Origin: Serripes groenlandicus
Lineage: Eukaryota > Mollusca > Bivalvia > Cardiida > Cardiidae
Assembly (NCBI GenBank): GCA_031761405.1
Contig: JASEVX010000013.1
Span: forward strand, 47,314,143-47,378,142
Direction: 5' to 3'
Length of the DNA stretch: 64,000 bases
The notes under the pieces were generated by a model. It saw only the letters and a program-made list of their open reading frames with translations, searched no databases and had not been told where the DNA came from. The position numbers and the translations under genes were made by a program. Position 1 is the first letter of the stretch; the number at the start of each line of letters is the position of its first letter. Shown one piece after another: positions 33,841-45,300 of this stretch.

Positions 33841-35079
33841 TTGCATATTTATATGCAATACACATCAGACATCCTTTACTGTTTAGAGGTTTAACATTTC
33901 GATTAGTTAAATCACGGTGGCCTGTTCAGCTAATAACGTGTTTGTTTGTTTTCTTGTGGGGTTCAAACTCAACACCCCTAGATAAATAACGTTCATCGTC
34001 ATCGACTTAGGTAACGTGGCTCGACTTCTGCTTACACATTAGACAGTTGGATACCGGAGAACTAAAACTATTTCCGAAAAGTTGATGCTCAATCCAATGT
34101 GGAATTTGTCTAATACATAAACTTGAGAAAAACATTTAGGTAGTAAGTATTGAATCTGAGTTGAAAATACCGATATAAATGGATGTTGTCAGTTGAATTT
34201 AACGTTAGTATAAACGGAAATTCAGTTATGCCATGACGTTCAATTCACATAACATGTGTTTTTGTGATCTCTCGCACTGATCAGTTCTCTAAACAACATA
34301 ATTTCTATAGGCTACCAATAACGTGTATCAATATCCGGAAAGGAAAGAATGAGCAGATGTTCAACCACTGTATAGATAGCCTTCATGTATACCTTATGAG
34401 CTATAGCGGCTCAATATGATATTAAGGAGTTACCTTACAGTGAGAGATTTTCTTGTAATAACGTATGTCATTAAGCTAAAGTATTAATATTAAATTGGAA
34501 CTAGAATATCCGTGCTCTCGTCAAAGCCAGGAATAATCCTACACGAGGACGCAATATGACTTATAGCGTGGCTGACTGATCACTGTTTGTATTGTGTTCC
34601 TCATACTTCAATGTTTACTTTTTCTACACGTCGTTCCATTAGGACAAAGTTCGGTTGATTTTTTCAAAATACTAAGTTATTATGAGCGCATCATGGCTAT
34701 ATATCTAATTTGCAAGTATACCTGCTAAGTGTACTTTTAATGTTAATCATATATAGAGAGAGATTTAAGGATGGTTGTCCAGGAAGTTGCGTTTTGTTTA
34801 CAATAAAATTCCAAGTCACCAATGATAACCAGGATTTAAGATTATGTTTGCGAAAAGGTTAAGGTCACACTCCAAGGTGGAGCACCCAACTTTTATGAAG
34901 GAGGCAGTTGAATCTAAGCCCATTTTATTATACATTTGCTTGTATTTAACAGCCACCTATCTCACCTGGTGGGGTTTCTAAGACAAGCTTTACGGTACCG
35001 GATAAGTCTTCTTGTTGCCTAAAATATCATACAGCAGGGTTAAATTCCACCAACCTTTTTAAGCGCTTAATAATACTTA
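33841..35079. other. Non-coding spacer, nothing recognised
   Basis: AT-rich with no exon-like frame or repeat unit identified. Confidence 0.35.
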
Positions 35080-35300
35080 CTTAAACGCTTATTTCATAAT
35101 TTTGGTTTCCCGAATAGAAACGCCAACATATTTCATTTCTTAAAAAGAATTGTTAGTCAGCGAGGTTACTATTTATGTCAACTTAGTCATATACTTAAAT
35201 TTATTCCACCATTCATGTATTACAAAACATTAGTGAAACAGAAAGGATGAAATATGCTTTTAAGTATATAAGTATTTCTTGGGGCTAAGTAAGTTTAATG
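35080..35300. repeat. Dispersed 'tactatttatgtcaactt'-core repeat, spacer copy
   Basis: 'tttcatttcttaaaaagaat' to 'tttaagtatataagtattt' matches 22410-22600 over most of its length. Confidence 0.5.
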
Positions 35301-36531
35301 AAATTGGATCCAAACGCTATTACCTTTGAATATCTGAATTTCTAACAGAGGAGGTTAAGAGTAATAGTTCAGAGAATACATTCTGATATTAATCAACGGT
35401 GTACACAATAGGCCGTACGTGCGGAACATGATTTAATTAAGAAACTATAACAGACTACGTGTAAAATATGTCCACAAAACATATTTTAACGTTCCCTAAC
35501 TCACGTTTAGCTCGTTTATATTTATATTTACTTCTCACACATGATACAGTACTGACACATCGAGCATCAAACAATATCCATTTGTATACGTCATTTAAGT
35601 CGCGCCTTCTTTAACCAAGATAATTTAGTAAATATCCTAGTACACCAACGTGGTTAAACGCATTATGCAACACCATATCTATCCCCTCTTTTGGCCCTCA
35701 TCCTCGCTCACGAGTCTGTTATTGACAGCATCTCTACACGATGCAATTCTAACGCCTGCTACCTCCACTCTCTTTTTTTCTATCTCTGTCCTCTCCCTCT
35801 TTATCTCTGAAGGCTGCTGTCGGACGTCTTAAATACTTTATCTGGTCAATATTAATGATTTCTCCCTATTAACCCAGCTTCATATTGGAGATTCTAATGT
35901 TAAACCTCCCAATAGAGAACTCAGGCCAATATCAACCTAGCACCTCAGAGCTGTGATTATATTTCCTCTACATTGTATTCATTGACTCAATATAGTTCTG
36001 ACCACAACATTACGATATTAGTTAAGGATGCATTATTTTAATATGCTATTTGAATAGCTTTTTACTTCTGTATTTACTAAAATCAAAACAGATCCCATGA
36101 GAAACATCATTTCCCAATATGTCCATTTAATATGTTTTCAATCACAGACATTTTGTTATTTCAAGAAAAGTGTACTGAACCTAACATAGACGCATCAGTG
36201 CCAACACGCCTTCTTTATGATGTCAACATTTTCTATAGGTCAAATAGCACTAAATACATCCGCGGATCTAGAGTCCAATAGTCCCTAAAAATCCTTTATT
36301 TGCGAGTAATGCGTGTATACCTTCAACATAATGCATTAAATAGATGACTGAAATAGATCATTCTTAGTATGTTGACTGTTTGAAAGTGATAGTAGAAATG
36401 TGAAAAACCAGTTTCGTCCCCCAGCCCGACTTCGTCCAAAATGAAGGTAACAATATTCGCTTGGTGAATTATTTCTTGCATAATTCGTGATTTTCATAAT
36501 TAAAGCTTAGGGGTAAGATGTAACCCTTTAC
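35301..36531. other. Non-coding spacer
   Basis: The open frame 35650-35832 is low-complexity and uninformative. Nothing else seen. Confidence 0.35.
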
Positions 36532-36760
36532 TGAGAAACGCTTAGAAAGTGTGACACTTTAGGGTTGTAACTGGTTGATTTACATGAAAACAAAGGAGTA
36601 ATTTATATATATGAAATATACACTGTTTAAGCTGGATCTTTCTTTCAAAATTACTGTATGGCCCGTCTAGGTTATAATACACCAAAACAAATCCTTCTTT
36701 GTTTCCATGTAAATCGACCAGTTTCAGTCCTTAATTGTCACACTTTCTAAGCGTTTCTCA
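36532..36760. mobile_element. 229-bp MITE with ~65-bp inverted ends
   Basis: Begins tgagaaacgcttagaaagtg and ends cactttctaagcgtttctca. Pairing continues inward through 'tttacatg' and 'aacaaagga' with scattered mismatches. No coding capacity and no other copy in the window. Confidence 0.75.
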
Positions 36761-37474
36761 CGTAGAACACCATATATCATTGAAAAGAGTTACCTCCTAA
36801 CTTTAAAACAATCAAAAAGAAAAGGCGGGGTCATGCATAATGCAAGAAAGAAATCACCAGGCGAAAATGGTAACCGTCATTTTGGACCAAATCGAGCCCG
36901 GACAAAAGCAGTGTTTAGCATTCTCTACTTTCAATTTCAAACAAGGTCAAACTACTAAAAGTGATCAAATCAATAATTTCCAGTGCATCCTATACACATT
37001 CACAGTGCATTTAAACTCAATGTCATATATTCAATACATTCTGGTGATGGTATACATTCATTTCTACGCAAACAAAGTTGTTTTAGGAACTATAGTACTG
37101 TAGATCAGCAAGTCAGCGGATGGATTTAGCGTAACTTGACCTCTATTCCTCAATTCGTTTCTTTGACAACGATTTATAAATAGATTAATATTAAAAATAT
37201 TAGGTCAACATGAAGTAGAACAAAATCGTGGTATGAATTTAATCAATGTGTATCAAAAGATGCAAAAGAAAGTCCTATTACTTTTGGATCACTCCTCGTA
37301 CAACGAGTTTTGAAAACATATGGAAAAAATGAGATTCTTTTCAGAATATTCCCCTGACAATTTTACCTCTTTATCATAATTATACTACCCGTTTAACAAG
37401 TGGAAACAAATTTGGAAAAACAGTATCAGGTTTCAACGATATTTTAGATGTAATACCGCGTGTCATGTGTATAA
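36761..37474. other. Non-coding spacer, nothing recognised
   Basis: The 87-residue frame at 36840-37103 has no recognisable domain. Confidence 0.35.
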
Positions 37475-37724
37475 GAGCCGTTCCGTGAGAAAACCAACAA
37501 TGTGGACCAAGCGTAAAGTATCGACCCGGATCAGCCTAAGCATGCCACGCAGGCTAACCCGGACAGACCCTGTCGATTTTCTGTTTCAGAAATCATTACT
37601 CTATACCTCTGTCCCCCTGAGACGGAATGTGTCGACTCGGATCAGTCTGCTCGGACTGCGCAGGCTGATCTAGTTCGATACATGACGCAGATGCCATAAT
37701 GTTGGTTTTCTTGCAGGACGCCTC
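37475..37724. mobile_element. Foldback MITE, 'TATGAGCCGT' family, intact copy spanning the inner duplication edge
   Basis: Ends gagccgttccgtgagaaaac and 'ggttttcttgcaggacgcct'. Matching to the left arm starts at about 37570 inside this element, so its outer part lies in the unduplicated spacer. Confidence 0.7.
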
Positions 37725-39211
37725 CTATACCAACCAAATGTTGATATATTCACTCTGATACAGAATGGGTCTTTGAGCACTATATGATCGACGCTTTTAG
37801 AAAACCAACATTTAGGCGTTTACGACAAGTGTAAAACCGCGAAGTCTGACTGATTTTTGGTCGAAAATAAATAACTCATATTATATTCACAGAAACATCA
37901 GTAAAACAATATTTCGATACACTCCTCCTTCTTCAGTGGATAAAGCCAGTGATGTTGAATCCACTCTGATACATACTCGGTCAATGCGCACAATACGAAC
38001 GACGCAGTGTGAAAACCAATTGTTTGGCTTCTGCGTCAAGTGTACAACCGGGAAGTCTGTTCTGGCCATATAATTGTTGAAGAATTTCCATTCGGATAAT
38101 TTGCATACAGGTGATTGAAGGTATTTGTCCACGATTGTATTAATTACGTTTAGGTTAGTTTTCGAAAAGCACAGCTCTTATACTTAACGTTTAAAAAGTT
38201 ATAAGAGAACTATGTCAGCTGTGTGTGTGGTGGTAAGTTCATGTTATACTTTCCTTAACTGCAACTGGATTGGATAAGCTTTGCCCCTGGGACAAGGCGA
38301 TGTGGGAAATGTCTCACGAAGTACGAACGGTAGAGCCTTTGAAATCGTAGTTTGTGTCAAATGTAAGGCTGTATCATTGGCTTTGGATGGCACCCGGTCT
38401 CTCACTTAAGCTTCTGTCATTAATGTACTCTTACATGGCAGACAAGGAATATTCTGATTTGACGGCCCGGAGGAGCAGGCTGGAAGTGGATCTTTCTTTG
38501 GTCGGATATCTTGTTACGGGGCCCATATAATAATTATTCACCGAATTAATGCCGAATTTTCTTTTTATTTATTTCTGCATAAAAACGGTGTTCCTTTCGC
38601 CATAGAAGTAGAAGCAAATTCATTCAAATTCTTTGTTCTAGCTTATTGAAATTCACTTAATTATTCAATAATATGAATGTACATAAATACCCCGGAGTTT
38701 AAAAACAACAACATTATCTAGCTGTAATTAGAAACAATGCAAACATACTATGATGAGAGTGATTATATATTAGAATTAAATAACTGGAATGTACTGAGAA
38801 TGATAATGTGTCAGATATGATTAAATACTCATTCCCTATATACATAACATTTCATATGCTTTAAACTGCAAACAAATCGCTTAAACTCCATTTATGGAGC
38901 ACTAACATTTTAATCTGATTAACATATTGGATTACAAGCCATTACATATGAATCTTATCAACCCTAAGGTACATTCGTAGTTATTTGTATTAACTACACA
39001 ATTAAGTCGGGTAATGAGTTGTTCCTATCATCACAAGAAAAAATTGGTATAAATAAAATTCGCCGATGAAGTACATGTTTTAGTTAAACACAGTAAGTGT
39101 CGTAACGTTTGTCACACTGCAAGGTTTTCTTGACAATCGCAGCAGTGTCATCATCGCTTTGATATTTGATATAACTTTGAATGATATCGTCTTTTGTTAT
39201 ACCCTCGGTCT

Positions 39212-39314
39212 TTATTCACGGCGTGCTAGTTTGATTTGAACACCGTTAGCTGACTTTAGAACTCCGGTAGGTAGTAATATCGGATCATCTAGACCATCAA
39301 TGCTCACTTTGTAC
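39212..39314 (-). CDS. P450 terminal exon
   Basis: Acceptor 'gtatattttcag'. Reads YKVSIDGLDDPILLPTG then VLKSANGVQIKLARRE, with stop TAA at 39212-39214. The LKSANGVQIKL end corresponds to the last strand of CYP4 proteins. Confidence 0.9.
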
Positions 39315-42300
39315 CTGAAAATATACAACATGTCAATACATGTGTCAAATTGGCATGTCTCACGAAACATACATTTGGAGCCTTACATCCAGCGTATTTT
39401 CAGGTTAGCATGCCACTTCGCACAGTCTAATAAGAAGCTGCACTGTTAACAATCTAATTGTAAACAAGCACATCGGATGCCTCAACACAATCAATTTAAA
39501 CAAGGGAATCAGCAATATCCGAGTGATGGGCGTTGAACTATTGATACCGGACGTTCTGAGATCGCCCCCACTCACGTATATCACGGTTGAATGCCAGCAT
39601 CATGCCACATTTCATTACCAGTAAACTGGTAAAACAAAAACGGACCATTTCTACGTGTACTGTTGTCATATGTTATATCTGAAACACAGTTGAAATCGGT
39701 GTAAATCAACGTTTATGAAATGTGAAATGTAGACCCCTTTTAACATCGTTAAGAAATGTTAATTGTAAATCCCACTTAACCCCGTGAAGAGATGTCAATT
39801 GAAAAACCCCACTTACATATGTAACCACGTTATGAGATTTTAAATCTTAGCCCCTCTTATCTCCGTTAATAGATGTTAATTGTAAACCCCCACTTAACCA
39901 CGTTAAGTGATTTTAAATGTAAACCCCATTTAATCCCGTTTAGAGAGGTTAGTTGTAAACCCCCCTTATTCCCGTTAAGAGATGTTACATTGAAATCCCA
40001 TTTAACCCCGTGAAGAGATGTTAATTGTTAACTCCCACTTAAATATGTAACCACGTTATAAGATGTTAAATGTAAACCCCTCTTAACCACGTTTATATGT
40101 TTTAATTGTTAACCCCAATTAACGACGTTAAGATATTTTGAATGTTAACTTAATCACGTTAAGAGATGTTAAATGTAAACCCCACATAATACCGTTAAGA
40201 GATGTTAACTGTAAACCCCGGTTAATCCCGGTAAATGATGCTAAATGTAAACACCATTAAATCCCGTTAAGAGATGTTAAATGTAAACACCATTTAACCC
40301 CGTTAAGAGATGTTAAATGTAAACCCCCACTTAACCCCGTTAAGTGATGTTAATTGTAAACCCATCTTAATCCCGTTAAGAGATGTTAAATGCAAACCCC
40401 ATTTAACCCCGTTAATATATGTTAATTGTAAACCCCCTTAACTACGTTAAGATATGTAAAATGTAAACCCTACTTAATCACGTTAAGGGATGTTAAATGT
40501 TAACCTACTTAACCTCATTATGAGATGTTATATGTAAACCCCACCTAATCCCGTTAAGAGCTGTTAAACGTAAACCCCACTTAATCCCGTTAAGCGATGT
40601 TAAATGTAAACCCCACTTAATCACGTTTAGAGATGTTAAATGTAAACACCACTTAACTACGTTAAGAGATGTTAAATGTAAACCCCACTTAACCCCGTTA
40701 AGAGATGGTAAATGTAAACCCCACTTAACCCCGTTAAGATATGTTGAATGTTAACCCCGCTTAACCCGTTAGGAGATGTTGAATAAAAAAATGCACGACT
40801 ATTACCATGCAAACTTAACTCAATGTCTTTTAGATTAGGCTTACCTTTTGACTAACTTTGCAATCACGATTTTGATTTCATTCAACGCAAATTGCTGGCC
40901 AATACAATTCCTAAAAAATACAATGAATACGATTATAAGCTGACAAATATAGGTGTGCATACACAGATTGCAGTTTAATGCAATTGTATAACTATACACA
41001 TATAAATAATTCATGTACATGAGCGCATAAAGGTTCGCAGTATAACGCATCTGTGTAACTACAAACAAAGAAACAATACAAAAAAGGCGTAAAACACTAA
41101 TCCTTGAATTTTACTTATTTATTTTACATCGATTGGGGAGAAATAATCATAACTGTATATCAGGCTCAACGTCTTTCTTTTTAAATACTAAATTAATATA
41201 CGGATAATTGGTAACTATATATGTTTTTCATGTGAATTTGCAGTAAAAAGGAAGTTTAATAAATACATTCAATTATTTTACATAGTTACCTTGATCCAGC
41301 AGAAAATGGAAGGAAACTGTACACGCCGTGATTGCCTTTTGCATTAAATCTCTCTGGATCAAACGTCTTACATATGTAAATATAAATATAATACAACTAA
41401 TATGTATGCGTATAAAACTTAAACAGATTCTACAAATAATTTATCAAAACAATCTGCACTGAATTTTAAATCAATAAACTAACAACATGTATTATAAAAA
41501 TCAATTAATTACAATTCCATAGGATGTATTCTAAAGGTCAAAACGGAGTATGTTTAATGTTTTTTAAATTGAGACGTCAATATTAAGCACGCCAATAGTT
41601 TCATTCACGTACCAACACTAGTAGCTAAACAGTGTTGATGTCAATGTTCTGAAATGTTCTGAAATTATTGTATACACATAAACATTTATAAAACGCCACC
41701 AGAATAGCAAAAGTAAAACAACATCGAACATAACTAGCAGCCTTCATAACATAGGTAAAGTAATAACTAATCCATGATTTAGAATATGAAATGTCCAAAC
41801 AATAAAACCGCAAATGTATATTTGAGCGTTGCACTGCGAATTCAATACTCAGGGCATTTCATGTCGAGTTAAGATGCACATCAACCTGTGTATACGCACA
41901 CATTGGTCGAGATCTGCACTGTTCGGCACTAGGTCAAAGAAGGATACACGATATTTCTGAAATGGTATCCATGTTGATCCTTTAGCTTAGTTGCGATTGA
42001 TTGATTGATTGTTAGGGCCGTTTTTAACAATTTCTCAGTTATATCACGGCGACCAGTTCACCTACTCATGTATTTCCTGGTTTTCTCACACCAGTACTCC
42101 ACACAACAATCTTCCCAAGCAACTGGCTGCTTTTCCACATAGACTAAGCCCATTGGTGGAATACGAATGACGCATGTCGCATTGACTTTTGTCAATCGTC
42201 GGAAAGAAAGTTGGACGAGCCGGGATTCGAACACACAGCCCCTGGATTGACAGCCCGCGTCGCTACAGACTGAGCTACCGAGGCTCGGCTAGTTGTAATA

Positions 42301-45300
42301 ATTACGCTACGGTTGGTTTTCCTGACTTACAGCTGTATATGTCAATAAACTGAACCCTAATACCACTCCAATCTTACTATATCGTTAGTTCGTATTAGTT
42401 TATATTGATAGCTATATATATATGGTTACACCGGCAATGACTTTAACATCATTTTCAGTTTTTTTCCTTAAATACATAGTACTATCGTGTTACCATCTTC
42501 CCAATGCTTTCGTTCAATATAACCAAACATGAATAAGAAAAGCAATTTGTAAATGTCTACCTCAAAAGTGTCCCACACGCTTTCGTTATGGTGTAGTGCA
42601 GTGATATTAATATCAACATGTGGACCAACCGGGACTTCGATTCCATCAATTATTATCGGCGACAAGTGTTTTCTAGCAACTATAGGTATCGCAGAGTATA
42701 GCCTCATTACTTCCTTGATGAATAGTGTCAGGTACTCAAAACGGGGGATGTCCTCACTGTGGTTAAAACATGCCATTGATTGTTTGTTTGGTGTTTTACG
42801 CAGCCTTCAATACTTTTTCAGTTATATAACGGCTTTTCCTGGGTAATAAGGTACCAGTACTACGGGTTCAATTATCTTGATACCAGCCAGTCAGTCGTAA
42901 TGCTAACCCCGTCGATCCTGAGCGCCAAGATGGGCAGCCATTACTACCATTTTTAAAATAGTTGGTATGATCCGGCCGGGGATCGGACCCACGACCACCC
43001 GCAACGAGGTGGAGGCTTTACCACTACATCACCGAGGCGGTAAAAACAAATCAAATGAGGTCAAGTTATATCCATTCCAAACCTTGATTCATTTTACAAT
43101 AAAAAAAATTCAAATTCATTATACAAATTCTACACCTGTCTACCGTCGTGCTACATGTACCTATAAGCATTGTCGGTTTGAATTGAAGGAGGTAATTTTA
43201 TATCAACATCATTTGAGTCCGCACGTGGGTAAAGATACACACAATGTGTAGGCCCAAATCTGTCTGTACACTCCACTCCGTCTTATCAGATTCTAAACCA
43301 GTTGACTGAAGCTTTTAACATGTTTATGCAAGTACCATGTGGACGATGTAGATTTGTGTTAGACTGTGCAAGTGTGAACTAGATCTATATGGATCCCAAA
43401 ATGCAAATTGTATGTTTTCCCATGGAAGGGCTCAATCTTTCATAGGGTAAACATGTGTCGTAATTAAAGCCAAATGATTAAGCAATCAACGGTCACTTAT
43501 TGAATGGCGTGTCTCAAATGTCCAATCATTACATTATAGAAATGGCAGACTGAAAGAATACATTTCACAAATATGTTTGAAGTACTTACAAATTCACTTC
43601 TGTTCTGTCTTCTAACACAGCACAAACATCTTCATAAACCTTTTCCTGTAGTTCGGGATATTTTCCCATAGCGTAGCAAATATAGGATATACTAGACGAT
43701 GTTGTATCGTATCCTTTAATATGAAATACATTGAAACAGAATAAAGAGAGCCGAGATATATCTGCAGACAACCCAGGAAATATAGAAACAAATCTGAGCA
43801 GGCTGCCTGTTTTCAGAAATGGAACTCTAAACAAGGACGTCTGATTTGTTCACTACGAAAATGAGTCACTCCTTACAATCAGATACTGTGGCACAAAGTA
43901 TAAATGAACGCAAAACATGTTGGAACATACAAATTAGGAAGATGGTTAACGTACTAACCGTTGTAAATTCTAACCACAATGTATCAGGTATATGTGCAAC
44001 AGAGAAAAGTATGTGCGATCGTATGAGCGAATGCTCAGCGAAAATAACCATAATATTGTTTCGACCTGTATGGATCCAGAGGAGCCAGCGCAGTTTAACC
44101 TGACTTTGCACTATTCACCAATAAATCAAAGAAGGTTCCATTATTTCTTTGAAAAACAGTTTTTACATGTCGAGGGCTTGGCGTGAAACGGTTGTAACTA
44201 AAAACCTATTTTAAAAACCCTGGTTTAGGGGCAAATTTAACCCCTTTGTAAACAATGCAAATTTACAATTGTTTACTAAGAAAAATGATTTATCGCTTAT
44301 AAAGACTTTATGACGAGGTGATTAACCTAGGTAAAAGTATTACAATTTTAGTTACAACCGTTTCACGCCAAGCCCTCGATGTTATTGGATCCTTATGCAG
44401 ATAGTCGATTACACGAGTAATAAATACGCTAAGACTGGAGCAACGGATCCAATTTCCCCAATCTTACCAAGCTTAATAATACTTTTTAAATACTTAAAAT
44501 CATATTTCATAATTTTTCTTTCCCTAATATGTTGTAAAACAAGAATAATGGAATGTATTTAAGTACATTTCTAAGTTGACATAAATAGTTACTGGTATCT
44601 AGTTGACTAACAGTACTTGTTAAGAAATGAAATATTTATTTATTATGACTTTTATTAAACGAGTTTACTAAGATGATATGCCGCGAGCCTGGGCGAGTGT
44701 CATATTCAGCTTAATTAACGAGTTTATTAAAAGCGATACTAAATAAACACGAATGAGATATTCTTTTTATCACATAGAGCGATTTTATTAGGCGTATTTT
44801 GAAAAAATGTACTTAACGTATTACCATATTTCTACATGAAATTTACCAGTTTTGGCGCCAAAGTGACTAACGATATGACGTAATTTTCATAGTTTGGTTT
44901 CCGCGTTGTAACAAAGACTTGAGCGTTAGGCTGGAAACCAAACTAGTAGTGTCATATGATATTTATGTAATGGCATTTTGTCTATCCCAGAGAGGGTTTA
45001 AGTGATACATGTTGTTAAGTATTATTTAGCACTAAGTAAGGTTGGTGGAATAGGGAGTCTGGAGCACCGTTAATATAAACAGTGGTGACGATGATGGCAA
45101 ACCTCCAAGTGTAAACGTGTTCACTTCATCAAGTATTTCCTGATTAGATAAACCATGGCCTGCTGCGTCTTTAGCTGTCAGTAATATATCCAGGAAGTCA
45201 AGACTTCGGCGCTGATTTGTGGCTTGCTGACTGCTTTCCTTTAACAAATAAACCGTTGCGTTTAGAAACATTAACGATACGTTTTCCTTTATATTGCAAC

